A DNA stretch of 64,000 nucleotides from Raphanus sativus (Eukaryota > Streptophyta > Magnoliopsida > Brassicales > Brassicaceae): NCBI RefSeq assembly GCF_000801105.2, contig NW_026615389.1, positions 1 to 64,000 of the forward strand. Reading direction: 5' to 3'. The notes under the pieces were generated by a model. It was not told where the DNA came from and searched no databases. It saw only the letters and a list, made by a program, of their open reading frames with translations. Each line of letters begins with the position of its first letter. The stretch's first letter is position 1. The translations under genes and the position numbers were made by a program. Shown piece after piece: positions 23,286 through 34,489 of this stretch.

Positions 23286-23597
23286 CTGCTATAAGTTAAA
23301 AGACTAGAGTACTATAAATAATTTAGAGCGTTAGTGTAGAGTAGGTACTTTTTTATATACACGAAAGCAGTTCTATTTAAGATTGAAACATAATAACAAG
23401 AGAAAAATAAGAGAAGAAAGTCATAGTAGTTGAGCTCAGTTCCTGACATGGTAAGTATAGTGGGTAATATCTAAACATCACAAAGCTGTCATCCTTCCCA
23501 CCACTTATACAGCCTGTCATCACTCTTCTACCGGTCTACAACACGACAATGTCTTACGTGGCTTCCAATTTTTTTTTTTTGTAATACAAACTCTCTC

Positions 23598-23606
23598 TAT
23601 TTATAA
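23598..23606 (+). promoter_or_regulatory. TATA box of PADRE gene
   Basis: TATTTATAA lies about 130 bases upstream of the ATG at 23733, preceded by a CT-rich tract, giving a leader of about 100 bases. Confidence 0.45.
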
Positions 23607-23674
23607 CACAAATCTCCCCTTCCTTTCTCCACATCATTATCTCCACTCAATAATCCCTTCTTTCACCGGAAAAC

Positions 23675-23708
23675 GAGTCACGACTCACGAGTCAACTCAA
23701 CAAGTCAC
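23675..23708. promoter_or_regulatory. Cluster of GAGTCA/GACTCA motifs in the leader
   Basis: GAGTCA (23675), GACTCA (23682), GAGTCA (23689), ACTCAA and AAGTCA follow each other within 34 bases, just before the start codon. These are TGACTC-type bZIP sites, and the third also makes a W-box-like TTGACT on the minus strand. Their role is not known; clustering is the observation. Confidence 0.4.
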
Positions 23709-23732
23709 CAAGAATCATATTAACACGTACAT

Positions 23733-24254
23733 ATGGGTATATGCAGTTCGAGCGAGTCGATACAAGTCGCGTCAGCAAAACTGATCTTGCAAGACGGGAA
23801 GATGATGGAGTTTACGAACCCCGTGAAAGTCGGATACGTGTTGCAGAAGTATCCCATGTGTTTTATCTGTAACTCAGACGATATGGACTTCGACGACGCC
23901 GTTTCAGCTCTCAGTGCCGACGAGGAGCTTCAGCTAGGTCAGATATACTTCGTGCTTCCTCTTCGTTGGCTTCGTGAGCCACTTGGAGCGGAGGAGATGG
24001 CTGCATTGGCCGTTAAAGCTAGCTCTGCTCTCATGAGAAGTGGTGGTGGTGGTGGTGGAGGAAGTTGTCGCCGGAAGTGTATTGATCCTATTGTTGTGTC
24101 TGGTAAATATAGTCTTGGAGTTGGCTCCGGTGATGAAACGGTGGGATCTGGTGGGGTGAGGAGGAAAGGGAGAAACGCTGACGGTGGTGGTAGCAGTAGT
24201 AGTGGTCGGAGGAGGAAGTGTTACGCGGTGGAGTTGAGTACGATAGAAGAGTGA
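23733..24254 (+). CDS. PADRE (DUF4228) domain protein, N-myristoylation-type start
   Basis: Intronless gene for 173 residues. The N-terminus MGICSSSES has Gly2 and Cys4, the pattern for myristoylation and palmitoylation, so membrane association is likely. Residues about 10-80 form the PADRE/DUF4228 domain: SAKLILQDGKMMEFTNPVKV, VLQKYPMCFICNSDDMDFDD, and LQLGQIYFVLPLRWLREPL. After it come a conserved AEEMAALAVKASSAL helix, a Gly tract (GGGGGGG), a low-complexity Gly/Ser/Arg stretch with RRKC repeats, and a conserved CYAVELSTIEE end. Genes of this family respond to pathogens and abiotic stress in Arabidopsis; the molecular role is unknown. Expected counterpart AT4G37240; the paralogue AT2G23690 is very similar, so the choice rests on gene order. 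Confidence 0.9.
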   Translation: MGICSSSESIQVASAKLILQDGKMMEFTNPVKVGYVLQKYPMCFICNSDDMDFDDAVSALSADEELQLGQIYFVLPLRWLREPLGAEEMAALAVKASSALMRSGGGGGGGSCRRKCIDPIVVSGKYSLGVGSGDETVGSGGVRRKGRNADGGGSSSSGRRRKCYAVELSTIEE

Positions 24255-25365
24255 AGGGTAGTTTTGGAATTTGTGGATAGTTGTAATTATGTTGGGGTAT
24301 CTTAAGTCATTTAATTAAGAGGAATTTGCAAATTAGCAATGTTCGGAAAGTTCTCTTTTGGGATTTTAGTAGTTAGAGACCATCATTAATATCAAGGATA
24401 TCTTTTTACAATTAAAATAGAAAAAGAAGTATAATCATCCAACAAATTATCCAAAAAAACGCTAGAAAATTGAATTATAACATTTGTTAGTTTTTTTCTT
24501 AATATTTAGATGTTAATTAATTATTCAATAATAACAACAATAATAAAATATTTATGTTTTATGGTTTAGTGATGCTTAGTAGTAAAATCTCTCGTCGTGT
24601 TGTGGCATCTGTCGAATAAAATTCATATTCTTGCACATTCCTTTTACCCAAGAAGACACATTTTTGGATTTTGGTAAAAAAGTAGATCATCCATCATACT
24701 AACCATATTAGATTTCATCTTTTGGATACACAGAGATATACATGTTTTTTTTTTGTAAGAAACAGAGATATACATGTTATTTGACTGGTTCCAAAAATCT
24801 CGTAACGCGGTCTTATATTGCGAGATAAATTAAAATACAAGGTTACACAAAATAGTCAAAATACATACATGCATATATATGCAATTATGCATCTGTGTTA
24901 GTATTACACAATCGTATACATTTGGTTCTTTAATCAGTCCATTCTTGTGTCTATTAAAGAAACCTGAGTTCTAATTTATTTTTCTTCAGGTTGTACTATA
25001 ATTTTCTTTCTAATATATTTCATGTCAACCTAATTTGTATCACGTTAAACTCTTTAGCATTTAAAACGTCTCATTTGAATGTTATGTGTGACCCACATGG
25101 CCATATAAATAAGATCAGACTGGAAGTATGTTTTCTGTAGCTTCATTTTTAAATGACTATCTGGATTGAGAACCAAAAAAATAGTAAACGGTGTTACATG
25201 ATTACATGATAAGCTTGGGACCATTTATAAAACAAAGAGTTTTAGTACAATCCATAATCAATTTTATAGATGACCTTGATATTAAAGCCTCTTAATTCCA
25301 AAAGTCCAGCTGTTTGTTCGATCTTCCAGTCATCTACGATGTAGCCATTGGCCAATCCATTTATG
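24255..25365. other. Intergenic, no gene recognised
   Basis: The 3' region of the PADRE gene and AT-rich sequence up to a hAT element. No coding potential seen. Confidence 0.5.
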
Positions 25366-26077
25366 ACTTGTATTAGGAGTGGGCACTTTACCCGATATCC
25401 GAAGTGGTACCCGAACCCGACCCGAAAAACCCGAACCGAAATCCGAACCGAAGTAGCAAAATACCCGAAAGGATATTGAATTATGAGAGATCGGATATCC
25501 GAACCCGAACGGGTAATACCCGAACCCGAATGGATATCCGAAGATAACCGAACTTATATACCATTAACCATATATTCATAGTTTACTTCTCTAATTTTAT
25601 TCAAAATATTTATATTAATTATACACATGGTTCAAAATTAGATAATATACATATAATTGCAAGAAAATTGATCTTTTACTCATTTAAAATGCTTAAAATG
25701 CATGTCTAAATTTTTGTTTCATGAATTAACAAAAGCTATAGTTAAAATTTTAAAACAATAATCAAATTGGTATCTTTATTTTTAAGATTTTATCTTCAAA
25801 TCATTCAATGTATTAAAAATAAAATATCAGTTAAGTAAAAAATATATTTTTAAATAGAAAGAACTTGAGAAATGAAGAAGTTAATTTTTTTTCGCAAAAT
25901 CTAAATATCCGAAAACCCGACCCGAAATAACCGAACCCGAATTAAAAATACCCGAACCCGACCCGAAGTATAGAAATACCCGAACGGGTTTTATACTCCT
26001 ATACCGAAATACCCGAAAATCCGAAATACCCGATCCGAACCCGAACGGGTATCCGAACGCCCATCCCTAACTTGTAT
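25366..26077. mobile_element. hAT-type element rich in CCCGAAC words
   Basis: Element 25374-26069 (696 bp) with ACTTGTAT duplicated on both sides (25366-25373 and 26070-26077). The ends TAGGAGTGGGC and, reverse-complemented, TAGGGATGGGC match except for one position. Both terminal regions consist of repeated ACCCGAACCCG-like words in a form that can fold back, and the centre is AT-rich without coding. Confidence 0.83.
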
Positions 26078-26380
26078 GGAACTTTTTGTTTATTATTGCG
26101 ACTGTCCTCAACATTTATTGCTAAATATGAACACTCTCTTTCTGTAGTAGTATTGTTTCTTTATGAAAGAATTTAATCTTTATATAGTAGTACTGTGCAG
26201 TATTGTTTCTTGTCTTTTCCACGTAAATTCAGCTTCTAGATGTTTATCATTTATTGTGTTCTTTGTTTTAGATTCTTTGCCTCTAGCATTTCCGAAGATA
26301 TGGAATTAGCTTTAATTCATTACTCATTGGTATTAATTAATTTCTGAAGTATAATACTGTTAGACTAAAAAAAGTTATAA

Positions 26381-26715
26381 TCAAAATTTAGATCTGACTT
26401 AATTGAAGCAGTAGATATAGTCGGTCCAATCAACCATCGATATATTTGCCACAAATTATTTCAAACTTTTCATGATTTTTATTCCACACGTTGTAAAATC
26501 ATATTGTGTCCTTTACTGAATAGTGTTTTTTTTTTTGGTTCAAAATCCTTTACTGAATAGTTATGGTCAAATTTTAGATCCGACATAGCTGAAGCAGTAG
26601 ATATCAGTCGGTCGAGCCCACCATATCTCGATTTTTTTTTGCAACAAACTATTTCAAACTTTTCATGATTTGTTAATATTTCACACGTTCTAAAAATCAT
26701 TTTGTGACCTTTCCT
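26381..26715. repeat. Diverged tandem duplication, about 150 bp
   Basis: 26381-26528 and 26566-26715 align over most of their length (shared words include GAAGCAGTAGATAT, GTCGGTC, ATTTCAAACTTTTCATGATT and CACACGTT). Several differences and small gaps show it is not recent. No gene is involved. Confidence 0.65.
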
Positions 26716-27341
26716 ATATATATTTATTATTAAATACATTCATCTCAATAATAAGATTTCCAATTATAATAGTGAAGAGACTGCGAAAAATTTGGTCAAA
26801 ACGAACGAAAACATAACTATGAACAATAACTCCTATACATATGGTGATGAGATTTTTTTTGTGTGTTTATAACCGACTATGTGATTATTTATGTAATTAT
26901 GTAAACGTCTAAACCACCTTGTAAACAAAAGGAAAAAGTCAAGAAAAGATGTTTAAAACATAGTATATTATACACATGATTCCTGACTAAGATTGAATAC
27001 ATTACCATTCATGAGCTTTTTAAAATAATATTTCTTCCACTACGTACATACATATATGTATGCATTATAAACTAATGATGTTCTATGTGTATTGGACAAA
27101 CATGCAAACAGTAAGTTTTGTAACCAAATTTGTCATCCGCGAGACATCGACACAATCATTTTGCTTTGCTAGTATCTCTACACAAAACCATATAAAACCA
27201 AAAACAAGAACGAAAAAGTAGAGAAAAAAAAGAAACTAATAAATATCTATTACATATAAAGTTTACTACCAAACGTCCACCTTAAAAATGTGTACAATAT
27301 CCACTTTTCCAAAAGAAAACCTTTTCGTAATTGTGTGTTAG
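26716..27341. other. Intergenic, nothing recognised
   Basis: AT-rich spacer before the second gene-carrying Harbinger-type element. Confidence 0.5.
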
Positions 27342-27683
27342 TTAGACCATCTGCAACGCTGCATCTTAGCCAATCCTTAGCGCTAATATTTATGCAATTA
27401 GATTAAAATAATATTAAAAAGTAACGTTACTCTAAGATAAAATCCTTAACTAAGGATTTTTTTATGGTTGATCTTTAGTGAGCTGGCGTCCTCTTTTCTC
27501 CCCTCTCTTCTTCCATCGCCTTCCAATCTTCTCCAATGTTAATTAGGTTTCCACTTGAGTTTCTGAGTTTCTGAAAATTTTTGTCGGATCCTTTAATTAA
27601 AAATCTCTCCTTCTTCTCCTCATGATTCTCTGATTCTCAATCCTCTTTTTTCTCCACCTCCTCTGTTTTTTTCCCTCTCATCA

Positions 27684-28070
27684 ATGGAGTCTGTTATTAA
27701 CGAGATCATCTTCTTCCTCCCCTGCAATTGGGTTCCTCAACCATCGTCACGTGCTATCAACTCCCATACCAACACTTTCCTTCTCCCTCCTCTGTTCTCT
27801 TCATCCCTCGAACCCGCCATGCTACCACCTCCGTTCAAGCCGTCACAACATTCAACGGGTAATGATTCAACAACAAAGCTCTTGAAGGAGGAGGAGGGTG
27901 GTGATAAGGTCGTGTTCGATACCAGCGGAGAGATGCCCATTAGCTTTGATAACAGCTTTGTGAACGAAGAAGAGGAACCTGCCAAGAAGGAAGTGTTTGG
28001 AAAAGAAGAGAAAGAGCTCACTGAGGTCATCAAAGGTCCAAAGTCCTTAACTTTATTAGCTGCTACTTAG
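27684..28070 (+). CDS. Unknown 128-residue reading frame inside transposon
   Basis: I do not recognise this protein. It begins MESVINEIIFFLPCNWVP, has a Ser/Pro-rich part (residues 15-60) and an acidic, Lys/Glu-rich second half (about 65-118) ending LTLLAAT. The long CT-rich leader, an ATG followed by GAG, and codon use that looks more protein-like than the flanks suggest captured host gene sequence or a much-decayed gene. It is wholly contained in the Harbinger-type element 27345-28514. No domain or signal peptide is evident. Whether it is expressed cannot be told from sequence. Confidence 0.35.
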   Translation: MESVINEIIFFLPCNWVPQPSSRAINSHTNTFLLPPLFSSSLEPAMLPPPFKPSQHSTGNDSTTKLLKEEEGGDKVVFDTSGEMPISFDNSFVNEEEEPAKKEVFGKEEKELTEVIKGPKSLTLLAAT

Positions 28071-28188
28071 AAAAGTTTCTAGATTTTGATTTGATGATTA
28101 ATTCGAGAATGTGTTGTATTGACGATATACTTAGCTCGGATGTTTAAGAGTGATGAGGATTTCGTTAGAAAGAGTGATCTTTTAGTGA

Positions 28189-28398
28189 ATGGCGTGGTGC
28201 TTAATGCTTAACAATGCTCAGTTCGTATTAGCGTTTGACCAAAAGAATGATATGAGGAATTGGACTCCATTGATTGGTTCGCTTCTTGCATTTGGCTTGG
28301 CTCAGTTGTTAGTGAAGATGATCGAGACTGTGTTTTGTGGAGAGCAAGAACTGTGTTTTGTGTGTTGTACTGAAGAAAGAATAATTAAGAGATTTTAA
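28189..28398 (+). CDS. Unknown 69-residue reading frame, possible second exon
   Basis: I do not recognise it. It starts MAWCLMLNNAQFVLAF and contains a hydrophobic stretch WTPLIGSLLAFGLAQLLVKM that could be one membrane segment. It is in the same element and on the same strand as 27684-28070; the two could be exons of one captured transcript, but no splice pair is convincing. Confidence 0.25.
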   Translation: MAWCLMLNNAQFVLAFDQKNDMRNWTPLIGSLLAFGLAQLLVKMIETVFCGEQELCFVCCTEERIIKRF

Positions 28399-28517
28399 GG
28401 AGAACACCATTGGACATAGAATTTAGACTAGAATCCTTAATTATTCAAATTAGAAAAAGAAATAGTTTAATAATGGTAAGGACTCCAATGGTGATAACAC
28501 CATTGGAGTTGCTCTTA

Positions 28518-29448
28518 TATGCACTCTTACTTATTTCCTAAAACCTTTCGTATTGATTCACTGTTTATCTTTATGCTTTTTAATGAGAGTAGAATATCTC
28601 CAGATGTTCATGGGATGGACAACCAATAAAATTTATTTGTGATATTCTTGAGGATAGCGATTGCTACATTCTTTGTGTCCACTGGTCTCGTTAGGACCTA
28701 GGATGGTGGCTAAAGACCTAAAGCATTGCGCCGTAATCAGAAACTACTATATTAAAGTTAAATCAACCCTCTTTTCTCTATATCGGTTAAGTTAAATGCA
28801 CTGGATTTTTGGTGATTGATCTTCTTAACTAACATAATCGATATTATTCATCAATGTGTACTTAACCCATTAAGAACTTTCTTCTATGGAGTCTCGGACA
28901 GTGACATGACTAGAATCCTACGCAATAACAAACATTTCACAAAGGCAGAACATCATCCCGGTATAGGAGGGGAAAACAGCACGCTCTTGAATCATATTGG
29001 GCTTTCATATATTTGGGCTTTTTACTACCAAATTTCTCCTAGGTCTACTAAGGTTTTTGGTTCTCTTCACCATCATCTTCCTGGAAGATCAAGGAAGCAT
29101 CGTGCAGTGACTAGAGCTGAAAAAAAAAACGGATTTGAAATACGAATATGAATCGGATGCGAAAATACGAATTTGATCCAATATATAAAAATATCCACAC
29201 GCATCCTGTTGCACAATTGTTCAAATACCAGATATTATCAGAACTGACCGACTGGAACCCAAAAAAATATATGTAGAATATCACAAAAGGTCCAAATTTT
29301 CCGAAACCCTGAATCCATATTCCAATAAATATCCAAAAATACAAATGAATATATAAAATTAGTATCTAAAACCAAAATAAATAATTTAAATATTCAATTT
29401 CATTTTATGTTAGGTTTAGATCACTGTTCAAGTAATTTATATGTTATA
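28518..29448. other. Intergenic with possible decayed element
   Basis: 28518-29100 has no recognised content. From about 29110 the sequence is full of GGATTTGAAATACGAAT/GAATCCATATTCC words, like the interior of the hAT copies at 21080 and 25374, so it may be a heavily decayed relative; ends were not identified. Confidence 0.4.
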
Positions 29449-29729
29449 TACTCTTTTTCATTTCAAAATGATGTATGTTTCAGAATCTTTTCACATATAT
29501 TAATAAAATATATTTTAAAAAATTAAATATATCTATGTTATGATTATCTATTTATCATAATTTTAAACTAGAAAGTATTCAGTAAATGCAAATTTTTAAT
29601 CATAATAAGTTTGATAAAAATATTCAAAAATACATTAAAATACAAATAATTTATTTCTTGAAATATATTTTTTTGTCAACTGTAATATATTTTTTATAAA
29701 ACAAACATTTTTATGAAATGGAAGAAGTA
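29449..29729. mobile_element. Stowaway-type MITE (copy 4)
   Basis: Element 29451-29727 (277 bp) with TA on both sides. Ends CTCTTTTTCATTTCAAAATG and CATTTTTATGAAATGGAAG are imperfect inverted repeats. A further one-ended remnant (CTCTCTCCGTTTCATA) begins at about 29896. Confidence 0.7.
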
Positions 29730-30207
29730 TTAGTTTTATTTAATTTTTGAGTTCTTAAATAACTTTTTGTGATGTTTCTAATAAAAATATGTGATAGTCC
29801 TGAAAACCCGAATTTGAGTGAGTATCCAAAAGTGACTTCAACTCGTAATAATCTGAATCTAATATATAAAATACTCTGATAGTACGGTAAGTGATACTCT
29901 CTCCGTTTCATACTAACCACCAATTTAATTTTTTTACACATAAATTAAGATTAGAGAAAATATTAGGATTAGACAAACAAAACAGTGAAAGAAAACATTA
30001 AGTTGTAGTTTTGTACAGTTACAATATGATGTTAAATTGTTGTCTTCTAGTTTGCAAGAAGAAAACCAAGTAAAAGAAAAAAAGGATGATCTAAATTCTA
30101 AAGTATTCTTGTGAGAGTTTAAATAGATTTTGAATACAATAATGAAAACAGATATTAGTTAAATAAGTGTAGTAACAAAATCAAACCAACCACCAACCCC
30201 AAACTCT

Positions 30208-33200
30208 CTATCGCAGAAGGAAGCGTTGATCAGGCATATTGCTAACATGGCGTAGACCAAGCGTGAGTGACACGTCACCAGTAGGGTTTGTACCAAAACT
30301 TATAACATTATCACCATCCATGTTAGTATCATCAAATCCTCCAATACCTTTCTGACAAGTAGCAACCGCAGAAAATGCGGTTGGACCAGCGTAACTAGAG
30401 ACTGCGGCGACGTTGGTATAGGAGGAGGAAGGGTCGTTTTCGTAAGCATTGATGTCGGATGATCTTAGACGGTGGCCTGTCGCTACTCCTGCTTCGGGTG
30501 CGGTTGTTGCTGATTGTGCAGCTGTCATTGAAGTTTGTGAAGTGGTCCGAACTGGAGTGAGGTTGCTATCATTGTTGTTGGATTTTGTGCTCTTGTCGTT
30601 GTTGTTGTTTCTTGGTTCTTGATCTTGTTCACTTTCTTCTAATGCTTCTCTTTCTCTTTCTTTTGATTCTTGTTGATACATTTCTTCCACCATTGGTTTC
30701 CATAATCGAACCCTAGCATTTATGAACCAATTTGATACCTGAATATAAAAGACAAAAAATTTCACCAAGTTAATGATAACAGTTATATCGAAAGAAACAA
30801 TGAGTTCTTTTTTTCGTTTGTCATTTGGTTATTTAATGTATGCAAGAAATTGAGGGTTTCTTCAGGATAATTGAAAGCTGCAAATTTTGATGTACTTGAG
30901 GAAAAAATGGTCCCTTTTGAGTCTTTAATGTGTATCGCTTTCTCTCTCATCATTCTCTCTCTCTTATGTTTGTAACAAAACGAATCCCAAGAAAAGTTTA
31001 TAGTGAGTGGAAGGCAAAACACATGGTATTTCTCTGTCATATCAAACCAAAAGAAGGAAAGAAACAAACCCATGCAAAAGATTTATCTCAAGTTAGTTAC
31101 TCCTACTAGTTAGTTTACTCATACATGTTGCTTCTTTCCTCAATAGAAAAGTTAGGTATAACGATCTTTCTCTTGTGATGGTAACTTCTAAACAAATTCT
31201 ACATGTACTTTGGGCCATAAATCAAAGTGTTAATGTAGTTCTAATTATATAAAACGAACTTCACAATATAACCAAAAACAAAACTTCACGATAGTATATA
31301 AGTATAGAGAGTTCGATTATTTCAAATGTAAATGTTTGACAGTGTTTGGATTCACATGTTTAAAATATTAAGTTCATATAAAGGGAGAAAAACGTTATTT
31401 TATTCTATCGAATCTTAAAAAAATTTAAAGTATTTGATTGATGAATTGTATATTAGTTAAGAAGAATCCACAATATTGCCTAAGACTAGGATACCTGGAA
31501 ACATAGCCTGTTTAAAACATAATCAAGTATTTGATTGATGAAAATATTTATTTTTATTGTTCTATGCTTATGGAGTAGACATATACTATATATATATTTC
31601 CTATATATATAACATATTCATATTTTATACTGACCTGGTTTCTGGATAAACCAGTCTGGCGAGCCAAGAGGTGCTTATCTGCATCGCTTGGATACCTGAG
31701 AAAGAGACCAGAAAATGACATCACTCTCTCTTTGCCCTAAACACAATCTAAATTATTTTCCTTATATTTTCTCTGTATACAACACAATCAAGTATATGCA
31801 AGAAAAAGTACAGGCTTTCTCTTTCTTTACTAACAAGGGCGTGAGAATCTAAGAGACAAAAGAAAAGCTGATGATTACATAGATAGATCCAGTTCTTTTT
31901 CTGTTTTGTTTTTACTCATAAAGCAATTGACAGAGAGGTAAAAAAGTACAAAAACACTAGTCTTTTGCTTTGTTTCCATTTTTTCGATAACTCTGACTAA
32001 CAATAAAATAGCAAATTCCACTGACATAAATCTAAAGAAAGCACAGATGAAATAACAAGAAATTAATACTTTTGCTCAGTTTTTTGAAAATTAATTTATT
32101 TTATTGTAAATGACTTATGATAAGGATTAAGGAATTATGGGGAAAGGTAAAAATAAAAGAATTTACTTACGGGTGGAGAAAATGTTCGAAGAGCCAAGCT
32201 CTAAGGATATTAACGGAGCGTTCAGGCAAACCGCGTTGTGGCCGCCAAGCTTCTTGTTCCATCATCCCCATTTGATGAAACGCACGTTGTTGACGCAAAC
32301 TCTGTTCTAGCAAACGCAACCGCGGCGTTTCACCTTTAGTTAATCCGGAAGAAGATATTCCAGCTGCATCTTTGTCCCCAAGAAGTTCACAGATCTGCCT
32401 AAGTTGAGCCGCAACCGCATCTTTAAGGCATCGAAAATGCCTAGACATAGCCTTTTGAGCTAAGGCGGTGTACGGTAACGCCGCACCGTGGCCCATTACT
32501 ATGTCGAAAGAGTTCACAACCATCTGCATTTGCTCGCAGTAATGGTTGTACCGTCGGTCCACCTGCCAACAAAATAAAACTATACGTTATACAATCCATA
32601 CATATTTAATATTGGCTTTTTCTTTTAATCAATGTTATTGATAGCTTGTGTGTTATGTGTTCACGTGATTAATATACAGTTTAGAGATCTTTTCACGAGG
32701 AATATATTTGTGTCGAGATTCATCGATCAAAATACTAATGATGAAAAATCTCCAAACTCAAAAAAAAAAAAAACAAATGAGAGTAATTATTTACGTTCAG
32801 ATGAGACAGTAATAAAATTTGAGGACCAGAGAAAATAATACTCCAAAGTTTTTATATACCAGCCCAAGCATAAAATAAATAAAAAAATTAGTGAGAAAAT
32901 TAAGTCAACTAGAAATAGAATAATTCAACTATGGGTAAATAATTAAGGTTAAGGGCTAGACGTAGGAGATAGTACGCAGTAGCTTATATGGAGAAGGAAA
33001 CGCCATTTCTTTTAAGCATAATCATTTTTCTTTGATTAATCGATTCCACCAAACGCTAAGCATCAAAATATTCCTCAGTATACCTTATAATACGACCGTC
33101 ACACGAATAAATTGATTCAAAATTTTATATAAATGATGGCAGCTAGGATTGTGTAATCAGACTCTAGTAAAAAAATCAAATTCATGACCAGTTCTACTAA

Positions 33201-34465
33201 ATTAATCGAGTCAAAACAAAGAGTTCAATCCAGTCATATCACGTTTCTTGTTTCTTTATAATAATAAAATCTGGACCAATGGAGTATTTGACTAAAACTA
33301 TATGAATTTTATGAGACTTCATGAAAAGTATTTTCTCAAAAAAAAAAAAATCATGAGAAGTGTTTACGTAAAATGAGTTACTATCACTAAATTAAGAACC
33401 AAGTCAAAAATCAAGATTGAAAACTAGATTAAGGAAACATACCTCTTCAAGCATGGCGAGTAGCTTCACTTTCCTTCTTTGGTGCTCAATCCGATCAGAC
33501 GCCGACAAAGGAGGCTGATCTTTAATTGCTCCAGCCGACGATGGAGAGCCACCGTCGCCACCACTAGTATTAGGGTTTGAACTGTTCCTAAGTTTATTTT
33601 TCTTAGAAAATCCTCTTCCAACGGTGCAAAACTCCTCCAACAACTCTTGAGCGGCCTTCGTGTACCTCGAGGATCTTAGGATATTGATCGCTCCTACGGT
33701 AGAAGAAGAAGCCGCCGCAACCGCCGGAGATGATCTGAGATGATGTTGAGGGTAGTCAGCAAGAAGAGTAGTTTTGCTTCCATAGTAAATATTTCTATAC
33801 TCTTCCGCTTTTGCTGCAGCCTCTAAAGACGACGAGAGAGATAGGGACAAGCCTTGTCCACCGCTGTGGATGGTTCCGATCTCGGTTTGGCTGTTGTAAT
33901 GATGATGATGATGATGGTCGGAAGAAGAGGAAGACTGCCACGTCAGTTGTTCTTGATGCTGATGTGGAATTTGATGCATAGACATAGTACTTGTGTAGCC
34001 TTGCTGGTGAGATGGATTCGGTAGTAACATGTGAAGAGTTGAGGAATTGTTGTGGTGGCTTCTTGTGGAGGTTGTAGATGACGGAGACAGTGGTTGTTGC
34101 GGTGGCGGAGGATTCATTAAAAATAACTGCATGGCGGCGGCGGAATTCGCCGGAATATTCTGATCATGTTGCTTCTCAAGAAACTGTCTATTTGACCGGA
34201 AAGATTGGTCGTGGTCAGGATCTCCTCCTCCTACTGCACCGCTGCTACCGGGAAAGTTAAACATATCTGATAATATTCCGGCTGTTTCGTAGACCGGAAT
34301 ACCACTTCCGGCGACTGAGGATTCCTCGTCCATTTTTACCCTTTGATGTTCTTGCTTCTGCTGAGTTGTTAAGCTGGTCGAATCTAATCGGTCGAATCCA
34401 TTAGAGAAGCTGAAGATTCCTCCTTGGTGTTGTTGATGATGATGGTGGTGGTAATCTTGGGACAT
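30208..34465 (-). CDS. BLH2: BEL1-like TALE homeodomain factor BLH2 (SAW1)
   Basis: Nuclear transcription factor that pairs with KNOX proteins; Arabidopsis BLH2/SAW1 and BLH4/SAW2 limit growth at leaf margins. Four exons on the minus strand: 34465-33443, 32562-32171, 31695-31635, 30738-30208, in frame, 668 residues. The N-terminus is His/Gln-rich; the SKY box ([15 protein letters not shown]) is at about 265-280, the BELL domain at about 325-395, and the three-residue-loop (PYP) homeodomain, [19 protein letters not shown] to [12 protein letters not shown], at about 450-512. A ZIBEL motif (VSLTLGL) lies near the end. Two oddities: the sequence two dozen bases upstream still resembles the Arabidopsis N-terminus but has ATA where its ATG would be, so I start at the internal Met of [10 protein letters not shown]; and the last residues are frameshifted (RFLLR instead of the conserved [10 protein letters not shown] that reads in the neighbouring frame). 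DNA-binding parts are intact. Confidence 0.92.
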
Positions 34466-34489
34466 AGAATTATTGTGAAGAGTCTTCAA

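Larger units (their letters stand above)
27342..28517 (+). mobile_element. PIF/Harbinger-type non-autonomous element with reading frames
   Basis: Element 27345-28514 (1,170 bp) flanked by TTA. Left end GACCATCTGCAA, right end TTGGAGTTGCTC (reverse complement GAGCAACTCCAA), imperfect inverted termini of the same type as the MITE at 23037. The right end also contains a hairpin, CTCCAATGG/CCATTGGAG (about 28482-28508). The inside looks like a transcription unit: a CT-rich leader (27490-27680), then two plus-strand reading frames, 27684-28070 and 28189-28398. No transposase homology was recognised. Confidence 0.7.

Noticed and set aside
23733..24254. Assigning the PADRE gene to AT2G23690 and BLH gene to BLH4 (chromosome 2 duplicate block)
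   Set aside because: The remaining genes (RCE1, APP1, HB40) and the BLH2-like N-terminus fit the chromosome 4 block in one consistent order.
25374..26069. CRISPR-like or satellite array from the repeated CCCGAAC words
   Set aside because: No regular repeat/spacer spacing; 8-bp duplication and inverted ends show a hAT-type transposon in a plant genome.
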